From Hydractinia symbiolongicarpus (lineage: Eukaryota; Cnidaria; Hydrozoa; Anthoathecata; Hydractiniidae): 64,000 bases of DNA. Below are positions 10,052 to 22,267 of this stretch, piece by piece; position 1 is the first letter of the stretch, and every line of letters starts with the position of its first letter. The stretch spans positions 4,032,001 to 4,096,000 of the forward strand of contig NC_079884.1 in the NCBI RefSeq assembly GCF_029227915.1, in the 5' to 3' direction. Below the pieces are notes generated by a model that was given only the letters and a program-made list of their open reading frames with translations, was not told where the DNA came from and did not search any database. Both the position numbers and the translations under genes were made by a program.

Positions 10052-12433
10052 AAGCGTCTCATCAAAAATGAAAACATTTTTGAAAACTGCAAGTCTCATG
10101 CGTTTTAGTGGTGAAAAGATAATTGAAAAAATCGTTTCGGAAACGAGTTTACTCACAGGGTACTTTCTTTGTATACATTCGACTATACGGGCCAAGCCCG
10201 GGATTTACGGGAAATCGCGGGTTTTTGTTTGCTGGCGATTAAACAACTTTCATTAAACGTCTCATCAAAAATGAAAACATTTCTGAAAACTACAAGTCTC
10301 ATGCGTTTTAGTGGTGAAAATTAATTTAAAAAATCGTTCGGGAAATGAGTTTACTCCCTGGGTACTTTCTTTGTATACTTTTGACTATACGGGCCGAGTC
10401 CGGGATTTACGGGAAGTCGCGGGTTTTCGTTTGCCGGCAATTAAACTTCTTTTATTCAGCGTCTCATCAAAAATGAAAACATTTTTAAAAACTACAAGTC
10501 TCATGGGCTTTAGTGGTGAAATAATAATTTAAAAAATCGTTCTGAAAATGAGTTTACACCCCGGGTACTTTCTTTGTATACTTTTGACTATACGGGCCGA
10601 GTCCGGGATTTATGGGAAATCGCAGGTTTTCGTTTGCCGGCTATTAAACTTCTTTTATTCAGCGTCTCATCAAAAATGAAAACATTTTTAAAAACTACAA
10701 GTCTCATGCGTTTTAGTGGTGAAAAAATAATTTAAAAAATCGTTCGACAAATGAGTTTACTCCCTGGGTACTTTCTTTGTATACTTTTGACTATACGGGC
10801 CGAGTCCGGGATTTACGGGAAGTCGCGGGTTTTTGTTTGCCGGCGATTAAACTTCTTTTATTCAGCGTCTCATCAAAAATGAAAATATTTTTAAATACTA
10901 CAAGTCTCATGGGCTTTAGTGGTGAAATAATAATTTAAAAAATCGTTCGGGAAATGAGTTTACTCCCTGGGTACTTTCTTTGTATACTTTTGACTATACG
11001 GGCCGAGTCCGGGATTTACGGAAAGTCGCGGGTTTTCGTTTGCCGGCGATTAAACTTCTTTTATTCAGCGTCTCATCAAAAATGAAAATATTTTTAAATA
11101 CTACAAGTCTCATGGGCTTTAGTGGTGAAATAATAATTTAAAAAATTGTTCGGGAAATGAGTTTACTCCCTGGGTACTTTCTTTGTATACTTTTGACTAT
11201 ACGGGCCGAGTTCGGGATTTACGGGAAGTCACGGGTTTTCGTTTGCCGGCGATTAAACTTCTTTTATTCAGCGTCTCATCAAAAATGAAAATATTTTTAA
11301 ATACTACAAGTCTCATGGGCTTTAGTGGTGAAATAATAATTTAAAAAATCGTTCGGGAAATGAGTTTACACCCTGGGTACTTTCTTTGTTTACTTTTGAC
11401 TATACGGGCCGAGTCCGGGATTTACGGGAAATCACAGGGTTTCGTTTACCGGCGATTAAACTTCTTTTATTCAGCGTCTCATCAAAAATAAAAACATTTT
11501 TGAAAACTACAAGTCTCAGGCGTTTTAGTGGTGAAAAAATAATTTAAAAAATCGTTCGGGAAATGAGTTTACTCCCTGGGTACTTTCTTTGTATACTTTT
11601 GACTATGCGGGCCGAGTCCGGGATATACGGGAAATCGCGGGTTTTCGTTTGCCGGCGATTAAACTTCTTTTATTCAGCGTCTCATCAAAAATGAAAACAT
11701 TTTTAAAAACTACAAGTCTTATGCGTTTTAGTGGTGGAAAGATAATTTAAAAAATCGTTTTGGAAATGAGTTTACTCACAGGGTACTTTCTTTGTATACA
11801 TTCGACTATACGGGCCAAGCCCGGGATTTACGGGAAATCGCGGGTTTTCGTTTGCCGGCGATTAAACCACTTTCATTAAGCGTCTCATCAAAAATGATAA
11901 CATTTCTGAAAACTACAAGTCTCATGGGCTTTAGTGGTGAAAAAATAATTTAAAAAATCGTTCGGGAAATGAGTTTACTCCCTGGGTACTTTTTTTGTAT
12001 ACTTTTGACTATGCGGGCCGAGTCCGGGGTTTACGGGAAATGGCGGGTTTTCGTTTGCCGGCGATTAAACTTCTTTTATTCAGCGTCTCATCAAAAATAA
12101 AAACAGTTTTGAAAACTACAAGTCTCATGCGTTTTAGTGGTGAAAAAATAATTTAAAAAATCGTTCGGGAAATGAGTTTACACCCTGGGTACTTTCTTTC
12201 TATACTTTTGACTATACGGGCCGAGTCCGGGATTTACGGGAAATCGCAGGTTTTCGTTTGCCGGCGATTAAACTGCTTTTACTTAGCGTCTCATCAAAAA
12301 TGAAAACATTCTTGAAAACTACAAGTCTCATGCGTTTTAGTGCTGAAAAAATAATTCAAAAAATCGTTTAGGAAATGGCTTTACTCCCTGGGTACTTTCT
12401 TTGTATACTTTTGACTACACGGGCCGAGTCCAG

Positions 12434-14054
12434 GATTTACGGGAAATCGCAGGTTTTCGTTTGCCGGCGATTAAACTTCTTTTATTCACCGTCTCATCAA
12501 AATTGAAAACATTTTTAAAAACTACAAGTCTCATGCGTTTTAGTGCTGAAAAAATAATTTAAAAAATCGTTCAGGAAATGAGTTTACTCCCTGGGTACTT
12601 TCTTTGTATATTTTGACTATGCGGGCCGAGTCCGGGGTTTACGGGAAATGGCGGGATTTCGTTTGCCGGCGATTAAACGTCTTTTATTCAACGTCTCATC
12701 AAAAATGAAAGCATTTTTAAAAACTACAAGTCTCATGCGTTTTAGTGCTAAAAAAATAATTTAAAAAGTCGTTCGGGAAATGAGTTTACTCCCTGGGTAC
12801 TTTCTTTGTATACTTTTGATTATAGGGACCTAGTCCGGGGTTTACGGGAAATGGCGGGTTTTCGTTTGCCGGCGATTAAACTTCTTTTATTCAGCGTCTC
12901 ATCAAAAATGAAAACATTTTTGAAAACTACAAGTCTTATGCGTTTTAGTGGTGAAAAGGTAATTTAAAAAATGGTTTTTGAAATGAGTTTACTCACAGGG
13001 TACTTTCTTTGTATACATTCGACTATACCGGCCAAGCCCGGGATTTACGGGAAATCGCGGGTTTTCGTTTGCCGGCGATTAAACCACTTTCATTAAGCGT
13101 CTCATCAAAAATGAAAACATTTCTGAAAACTACAAGTCTCATGCGTTTTAGTGGTGAAAAAATAACTTAAAAAATCGTTCTGGAAATGAGTTTACTCCCT
13201 GGGTACTTTCTTTGTATACTTTTGACTATACGGGCCGAGTCCGGGATTTACGGGAAATCGCGGGTTTTCGTTTGCCGGCGATTAAACTTCTTTTATTCAC
13301 CGTCTCATCAAAAATGAAAACATTTTTAAAAACTACAAGTCTCATGCGTTTTAGTGCTGAAAAAATAATTTAAAAAATCGTTCGGGAAATGAGTTTACTC
13401 CCTGGGTACTTTCTTTGTATATTTTGACTATGCGGGTCGAGTCCGGGGTTTACGGAAAATGGCGGGTTTTCGTTTGCCGGCGATTAAACGTCTTTTATTC
13501 AGCGTCTCATCAAAAATGAAAATATTTTTAAATACTACAAGTCTCATGGGCTTTAGTGGTGAAATAATAATTTAAAAAATCGTTCGGGAAATGAGTTTAC
13601 ACCCTGGGTACTTTCTTTGTATACATTCGACTATACGGGCCGAGTCCGGGATTTACGGGAAATCGCAGGTTTTCGTTTACCGGCGATTAAACTTCTTTTA
13701 TTCAGCGTCTCATCAAAAATAAAAACATTTTTGAAAACTACAAGTCTCAAGCGTTTTAGTGGTGAAAAGATAATTTAAAAAATCGTTCGGGAAATGAGTT
13801 TACTCCCTGGGTACTTTTTTGTATACTTTTGACTATGCGGGCCGAGTCCGGGGTTTACTGGAAATGGCGGGTTTTCGTTTGCCGGCGATTAAACGTCTTT
13901 TATTCAGCGTCTCATCAAAAATGAAAATATTTTTAAATACTACAAGTCTCATGGGCTTTAGTGGTGAAATAATAATTTAAAAAATCGTTCGGGAAATGAG
14001 TTTACACCCTGGGTACTTTCTTTGTATACATTCGACTATACGGGCCGATTCCGG
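12434..14054 (+). repeat. 1,621-bp eight-monomer unit, copy 1 (first 8.2-kb block)
   Basis: The phrase ttcaacgtctc with aaaaatgaaagc recurs at 12690 and 14311, an offset of 1,621. The unit also carries gattatagggacctag, gaaaaggtaattt, aataactt and gcgggtcgag. The left edge is set by gagtccagg here (12427) against gattccggg at 14047. Confidence 0.85.
13434..13444 (+). promoter_or_regulatory. Sequence resembling a Pol III B box (example)
   Basis: GGGTCGAGTCC differs from the tRNA-type B-box consensus GGTTCGANTCC at one position. The common form in the array, GGGCCGAGTCC, differs at two. No convincing A box lies at a tRNA-like spacing. An agtgg motif about 80 bp upstream is only a partial match. 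T runs (tttt) follow within about 30 bp and could act as terminators. It may be fortuitous. Confidence 0.25.
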
Positions 14055-17000
14055 GATTTACGGGAAATCGCAGGTTTTCGTTTGCCGGCGATTAAACTTC
14101 TTTTATTCACCGTCTCATCAAAATTGAAAACATTTTTAAAAACTACAAGTCTCATGCGTTTTAGTGCTGAAAAAATAATTTAAAAAATCGTTCAGGAAAT
14201 GAGTTTACTCCCTGGGTACTTTCTTTGTATATTTTGACTATGCGGGCCGAGTCCGGGGTTTACGGGAAATGGCGGGATTTCGTTTGCCGGCGATTAAACG
14301 TCTTTTATTCAACGTCTCATCAAAAATGAAAGCATTTTTAAAAACTACAAGTCTCATGCGTTTTAGTGCTAAAAAAATAATTTAAAAAGTCGTTCGGGAA
14401 ATGAGTTTACTCCCTGGGTACTTTCTTTGTATACTTTTGATTATAGGGACCTAGTCCGGGGTTTACGGGAAATGGCGGGTTTTCGTTTGCCGGCGATTAA
14501 ACTTCTTTTATTCAGCGTCTCATCAAAAATGAAAACATTTTTGAAAACTACAAGTCTTATGCGTTTTAGTGGTGAAAAGGTAATTTAAAAAATGGTTTTT
14601 GAAATGAGTTTACTCACAGGGTACTTTCTTTGTATACATTCGACTATACCGGCCAAGCCCGGGATTTACGGGAAATCGCGGGTTTTCGTTTGCCGGCGAT
14701 TAAACTTCTTTTATTCAGCGTCTCATCAAAAATGAAAACATTTTTAAAAACTACAAGTCTCATGCGTTTTAGTGGTGAAAAAATAATTTAAAAAATCGTT
14801 CGACAAATGAGTTTACTCCCTGGGTACTTTCTTTGTATACTTTTGACTATACGGGCCGAGTCCGGGATTTACGGGAAGTCGCGGGTTTTCGTTTGCCGGC
14901 GATTAAACTTCTTTTATTCAGCGTCTCATCAAAAATGAAAACATTTTTGAAAACTACAAGTCTTATGCGTTTTAGTGGTGAAAAGATAATTTAAAAAATG
15001 GTTTTTGAAATGAGTTTACTCACAGGGTACTTTCTTTGTATACATTCGACTATACCGGCCGAGTCCGGGATTTACGGGAAGTCGCGGGTTTTCGTTTGCC
15101 GGCGATTAAACTTCTTTTATTCAGCGTCTCATCAAAAATGAAAATATTTTTAAATACTACAAGTCTCATGGGCTTTAGTGGTGAAATAATAATTTAAAAA
15201 ATCGTTCGGGAAATGAGTTTACTCCCTGGGTACTTTCTTTGTATACTTTTGACTATACGGGCCGAGTCCGGGATTTACGGGAAGTCACGGGTTTTCGTTT
15301 GCCGGCGATTGAACTTCTTTTATTCAGCGTCTCATCAAAATTGAAAATATTTTTAAATACTACAAGACTCATGGGCTTTAGTGGTGAAATAATAATTTAA
15401 AAAATCGTTTCGGAAACGAGTTTACTCACAGGGTAGTTTCTTTGTATACATTCGACTATACGGGCCAAGCCCGGGATTTACGGGAAATCGCGGGTTTTTG
15501 TTTGCTGGCGATTAAACAACTTTCATTAAACGTCTCATCAAAAATGAAAACATTTCTGAAAACTACAAGTCTCATGCGTTTTAGTGGTGAAAATTAATTT
15601 AAAAAATCGTTCGGGAAATGAGTTTACTCCCTGGGTACTTTCTTTGTATACTTTTGACTATACGGGCCGAGTCCGTGATTTACGGGAAGTCGCGGGCTTT
15701 CGTTTGCCGGCAATTAAACTTCTTTTATTCAGCGTCTCATCAAAAATGAAAACATTTTTGAAAACTACACGTCTCATGCGTTTTAGTGTTGAAATAATAA
15801 ATTAAAAAATCGTTCTGGAAATGAGTTTACTCACAGGGTACTTTCTTTGTATACATTCGACTATACGGGCCAAGCCCGGGATTTACGGGAAATCGCGGGT
15901 TTTCGTTTGCCGGCGATTAAACCTGTTTCATTAAGCGTCTCATCAAAAATGAAAACATTTTTGAAAACTGCAAGTCTCATGCGTTTTAGTGGTGAAAAGA
16001 TAATTGAAAAAATCGTTTCGGAAACGAGTTTACTCACAGGGTACTTTCTTTGTATACATTCGACTATACGGGCCAAGCCCGGGATTTACGGGAAATCGCG
16101 GGTTTTTGTTTGCTGGCGATTAAACAACTTCCATTGAACGTCTCATCAAAAATGAAAACATTTCTGAAAACTACAAGTCTCATGCGTTTTAGTGGTGAAA
16201 ATTAATTTAAAAAATCGTTCGGGAAATGAGTTTACTCCCTGGGTACTTTCTTTGTATACTTTTGACTATACGGGCCGAGTCCGGGATTTACGGGAAGTCG
16301 CGGATTTTCGTTTGCCGGCAATTAAACTTCTTTTATTCAGCGTCTCATCAAAAATGAAAACATTTTTAAAAACTACAAGTCTCATGGGCTTTAGTGGTGA
16401 AATAATAATTTAAAAAATCGTTCGGGAAATGAGTTCACACCCCGGGTACTTTCTTTGTATACTTTTGACTATACGGGCCGAGTCCGGGATTTATGGGAAA
16501 TCGCAGGTTTTCGTTTGCCGGCTATTAAACTTCTTTTATTCAGCGTCTCATCAAAAATGAAAACATTTTTAAAAACTACAAGTCTCATGCGTTTTAGTGG
16601 TGAAAAAATAATTTAAAAAATCGTTCGACAAATGAGTTTACTCCCTGGGTACTTTCTTTGTATACTTTTGACTATACGGGCCGAGTCCGGGATTTACGGG
16701 AAGTCGCGGGTTTTCGTTTGCCGGCGATTAAACTTCTTTTATTCAGCGTCTCATCAAAAATGAAAACATTTTTGAAAACTACAATTCTTATGCGTTTTAG
16801 TGGTGAAAAGATAATTTAAAAAATGGTTTTTGAAATGAGTTTACTCACAGGGTACTTTCTTTGTATACATTCGACTATACCGGCCGAGTCCGGGATTTAC
16901 GGGAAGTCGCGGGTTTTCGTTTGCCGGCGATTAAACTTCTTTTATTCAGCGTCTCATCAAAAATGAAAATATTTTTAAATACTACAAGTCTCATGGGCTT

Positions 17001-18163
17001 TAGTGGTGAAATAATAATTTAAAAAATCGTTCGGGAAATGAGTTTACTCCCTGGGTACTTTCTTTGTATACTTTTGACTATACGGGCCGAGTCCGGGATT
17101 TACGGGAAGTCACGGGTTTTCGTTTGCCGGCGATTGAACTTCTTTTATTCAGCGTCTCATCAAAATTGAAAATATTTTTAAATACTACAAGACTCATGGG
17201 CTTTAGTGGTGAAATAATAATTTAAAAAATCGTTGGGGAAATGAGTTTACTCCCCGGGTACTATCTTTGTATACTTTTGACTCTACGGGCCAAGCCCGGG
17301 ATTTACGGGAAATCTCGGGTTTTCGTTTTCCGGCGATTAAACCTCTTTCATTAAGCGTCTCATCAAAAATGAAAACATTTTTGAAAACTACAAGTCTCAT
17401 GCGTTTTAGTGTTGAATAAATAAATTAAAAAATCGTTCTGGAAATGAGTTTACTCACAGGGTACTTTCTTTGTATACATTCGACTATACGGGCCAAGCCC
17501 GGGATTTACGGGAAATCGCGGGTTTTCGTTTGCCGGCGATTAAACCTGTTTCATTAAGCGTCTCATCAAAAATGAAAACATTTTTGAAAACTGCAAATCT
17601 CATGCGTTTTAGTGGTGAAAAGATAATTGAAAAAATCGTTTCGGAAACGAGTTAACTCACAGGGTACTTTCTTTGTATACATTCGACTATACGGGCCAAG
17701 CCCGGGATTTACGGGAAATCGCAGGTTTTTGTTTGCTGGCGATTAAACAACTTTCATTAAACGTCTCAACAAAAATGAAAACATTTCTGAAAACTACAAG
17801 TCTCATGCGTTTTAGTGGTGAAAATTAATTTAAAAAATCGTTCGGGAAATGAGTTTACTCCCTGGGTACTTTCTTTGTATACTTTTGACTATACGGGCCG
17901 AGTCCGGGATTTACAGGAAGTCGCGGGTTTTCGTTTGCCGGCAATTAAACTTCTTTTATTCAGCGTCTCATCAAAAATGAAAACATTTTTGAAAACTACA
18001 AGTCTCATGCGTTTTAGTGTTGAAAAAATAAATTAAAAAATCGTTCTGGAAATGAGTTTACTCACAGGGTACTTTCTTTGTATACATTCGACTATACGGG
18101 CCAAGCCCGGGATTTACGGGAAATTGCGGGTTTTCGTTTGCCGGCGATTAAACCTGTTTCATT

Positions 18164-18258
18164 TTTGATTTTTTTTGATTTTTTTTGATTTTTTGATTTT
18201 CTCTTTATTTAACGTCGATAGATACAATAGTATTTAAATAACTAATTCAAATCGACAA
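18164..18258 (-). mobile_element. Second copy of the 95-bp retroposed fragment
   Basis: Identical in sequence and flanks to the insert at 9951-10045, at exactly +8,213. It was therefore copied with the host block rather than inserted a second time. It serves as a unique marker of that duplication. Confidence 0.85.
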
Positions 18259-20646
18259 TTCATTAAGCGTCTCATCAAAAATGAAAACATTTTTGAAAAC
18301 TGCAAGTCTCATGCGTTTTAGTGGTGAAAAGATAATTGAAAAAATCGTTTCGGAAACGAGTTTACTCACAGGGTACTTTCTTTGTATACATTCGACTATA
18401 CGGGCCAAGCCCGGGATTTACGGGAAATCGCGGGTTTTTGTTTGCTGGCGATTAAACAACTTTCATTAAACGTCTCATCAAAAATGAAAACATTTCTGAA
18501 AACTACAAGTCTCATGCGTTTTAGTGGTGAAAATTAATTTAAAAAATCGTTCGGGAAATGAGTTTACTCCCTGGGTACTTTCTTTGTATACTTTTGACTA
18601 TACGGGCCGAGTCCGGGATTTACGGGAAGTCGCGGGTTTTCGTTTGCCGGCAATTAAACTTCTTTTATTCAGCGTCTCATCAAAAATGAAAACATTTTTA
18701 AAAACTACAAGTCTCATGGGCTTTAGTGGTGAAATAATAATTTAAAAAATCGTTCTGAAAATGAGTTTACACCCCGGGTACTTTCTTTGTATACTTTTGA
18801 CTATACGGGCCGAGTCCGGGATTTATGGGAAATCGCAGGTTTTCGTTTGCCGGCTATTAAACTTCTTTTATTCAGCGTCTCATCAAAAATGAAAACATTT
18901 TTAAAAACTACAAGTCTCATGCGTTTTAGTGGTGAAAAAATAATTTAAAAAATCGTTCGACAAATGAGTTTACTCCCTGGGTACTTTCTTTGTATACTTT
19001 TGACTATACGGGCCGAGTCCGGGATTTACGGGAAGTCGCGGGTTTTTGTTTGCCGGCGATTAAACTTCTTTTATTCAGCGTCTCATCAAAAATGAAAATA
19101 TTTTTAAATACTACAAGTCTCATGGGCTTTAGTGGTGAAATAATAATTTAAAAAATCGTTCGGGAAATGAGTTTACTCCCTGGGTACTTTCTTTGTATAC
19201 TTTTGACTATACGGGCCGAGTCCGGGATTTACGGAAAGTCGCGGGTTTTCGTTTGCCGGCGATTAAACTTCTTTTATTCAGCGTCTCATCAAAAATGAAA
19301 ATATTTTTAAATACTACAAGTCTCATGGGCTTTAGTGGTGAAATAATAATTTAAAAAATTGTTCGGGAAATGAGTTTACTCCCTGGGTACTTTCTTTGTA
19401 TACTTTTGACTATACGGGCCGAGTTCGGGATTTACGGGAAGTCACGGGTTTTCGTTTGCCGGCGATTAAACTTCTTTTATTCAGCGTCTCATCAAAAATG
19501 AAAATATTTTTAAATACTACAAGTCTCATGGGCTTTAGTGGTGAAATAATAATTTAAAAAATCGTTCGGGAAATGAGTTTACACCCTGGGTACTTTCTTT
19601 GTTTACTTTTGACTATACGGGCCGAGTCCGGGATTTACGGGAAATCACAGGGTTTCGTTTACCGGCGATTAAACTTCTTTTATTCAGCGTCTCATCAAAA
19701 ATAAAAACATTTTTGAAAACTACAAGTCTCAGGCGTTTTAGTGGTGAAAAAATAATTTAAAAAATCGTTCGGGAAATGAGTTTACTCCCTGGGTACTTTC
19801 TTTGTATACTTTTGACTATGCGGGCCGAGTCCGGGATATACGGGAAATCGCGGGTTTTCGTTTGCCGGCGATTAAACTTCTTTTATTCAGCGTCTCATCA
19901 AAAATGAAAACATTTTTAAAAACTACAAGTCTTATGCGTTTTAGTGGTGGAAAGATAATTTAAAAAATCGTTTTGGAAATGAGTTTACTCACAGGGTACT
20001 TTCTTTGTATACATTCGACTATACGGGCCAAGCCCGGGATTTACGGGAAATCGCGGGTTTTCGTTTGCCGGCGATTAAACCACTTTCATTAAGCGTCTCA
20101 TCAAAAATGATAACATTTCTGAAAACTACAAGTCTCATGGGCTTTAGTGGTGAAAAAATAATTTAAAAAATCGTTCGGGAAATGAGTTTACTCCCTGGGT
20201 ACTTTTTTTGTATACTTTTGACTATGCGGGCCGAGTCCGGGGTTTACGGGAAATGGCGGGTTTTCGTTTGCCGGCGATTAAACTTCTTTTATTCAGCGTC
20301 TCATCAAAAATAAAAACAGTTTTGAAAACTACAAGTCTCATGCGTTTTAGTGGTGAAAAAATAATTTAAAAAATCGTTCGGGAAATGAGTTTACACCCTG
20401 GGTACTTTCTTTCTATACTTTTGACTATACGGGCCGAGTCCGGGATTTACGGGAAATCGCAGGTTTTCGTTTGCCGGCGATTAAACTGCTTTTACTTAGC
20501 GTCTCATCAAAAATGAAAACATTCTTGAAAACTACAAGTCTCATGCGTTTTAGTGCTGAAAAAATAATTCAAAAAATCGTTTAGGAAATGGCTTTACTCC
20601 CTGGGTACTTTCTTTGTATACTTTTGACTACACGGGCCGAGTCCAG

Positions 20647-22267
20647 GATTTACGGGAAATCGCAGGTTTTCGTTTGCCGGCGATTAAACTTCTTTTATTC
20701 ACCGTCTCATCAAAATTGAAAACATTTTTAAAAACTACAAGTCTCATGCGTTTTAGTGCTGAAAAAATAATTTAAAAAATCGTTCAGGAAATGAGTTTAC
20801 TCCCTGGGTACTTTCTTTGTATATTTTGACTATGCGGGCCGAGTCCGGGGTTTACGGGAAATGGCGGGATTTCGTTTGCCGGCGATTAAACGTCTTTTAT
20901 TCAACGTCTCATCAAAAATGAAAGCATTTTTAAAAACTACAAGTCTCATGCGTTTTAGTGCTAAAAAAATAATTTAAAAAGTCGTTCGGGAAATGAGTTT
21001 ACTCCCTGGGTACTTTCTTTGTATACTTTTGATTATAGGGACCTAGTCCGGGGTTTACGGGAAATGGCGGGTTTTCGTTTGCCGGCGATTAAACTTCTTT
21101 TATTCAGCGTCTCATCAAAAATGAAAACATTTTTGAAAACTACAAGTCTTATGCGTTTTAGTGGTGAAAAGGTAATTTAAAAAATGGTTTTTGAAATGAG
21201 TTTACTCACAGGGTACTTTCTTTGTATACATTCGACTATACCGGCCAAGCCCGGGATTTACGGGAAATCGCGGGTTTTCGTTTGCCGGCGATTAAACCAC
21301 TTTCATTAAGCGTCTCATCAAAAATGAAAACATTTCTGAAAACTACAAGTCTCATGCGTTTTAGTGGTGAAAAAATAACTTAAAAAATCGTTCTGGAAAT
21401 GAGTTTACTCCCTGGGTACTTTCTTTGTATACTTTTGACTATACGGGCCGAGTCCGGGATTTACGGGAAATCGCGGGTTTTCGTTTGCCGGCGATTAAAC
21501 TTCTTTTATTCACCGTCTCATCAAAAATGAAAACATTTTTAAAAACTACAAGTCTCATGCGTTTTAGTGCTGAAAAAATAATTTAAAAAATCGTTCGGGA
21601 AATGAGTTTACTCCCTGGGTACTTTCTTTGTATATTTTGACTATGCGGGTCGAGTCCGGGGTTTACGGAAAATGGCGGGTTTTCGTTTGCCGGCGATTAA
21701 ACGTCTTTTATTCAGCGTCTCATCAAAAATGAAAATATTTTTAAATACTACAAGTCTCATGGGCTTTAGTGGTGAAATAATAATTTAAAAAATCGTTCGG
21801 GAAATGAGTTTACACCCTGGGTACTTTCTTTGTATACATTCGACTATACGGGCCGAGTCCGGGATTTACGGGAAATCGCAGGTTTTCGTTTACCGGCGAT
21901 TAAACTTCTTTTATTCAGCGTCTCATCAAAAATAAAAACATTTTTGAAAACTACAAGTCTCAAGCGTTTTAGTGGTGAAAAGATAATTTAAAAAATCGTT
22001 CGGGAAATGAGTTTACTCCCTGGGTACTTTTTTGTATACTTTTGACTATGCGGGCCGAGTCCGGGGTTTACTGGAAATGGCGGGTTTTCGTTTGCCGGCG
22101 ATTAAACGTCTTTTATTCAGCGTCTCATCAAAAATGAAAATATTTTTAAATACTACAAGTCTCATGGGCTTTAGTGGTGAAATAATAATTTAAAAAATCG
22201 TTCGGGAAATGAGTTTACACCCTGGGTACTTTCTTTGTATACATTCGACTATACGGGCCGATTCCGG
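20647..22267 (+). repeat. 1,621-bp eight-monomer unit, copy 1 (second 8.2-kb block)
   Basis: Equivalent of 12434-14054 at +8,213. It is followed by another copy at 22268. The shared tacggaaaatgg (21665) differs from tacgggaaatgg in the next copy (23285). Confidence 0.85.

Larger units (their letters stand above)
6490..14702 (+). repeat. 8,213-bp segmental tandem duplication, copy 1
   Basis: About 40 monomers plus the 95-bp insert. Every distinctive variant checked recurs at +8,213: ttcgacaaatg (8413), tctcaacaaaaatg (9551), the insert (9951), aaaaattgttcgg (11145), tctcaggcg (11515), aaaaatgataac (11890) and atgaaagcat (12705). The left edge is set at about 6490, because upstream the partner copy carries ccaagcccggg where this side has gagtccggg with tttatggg. 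Confidence 0.93.
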
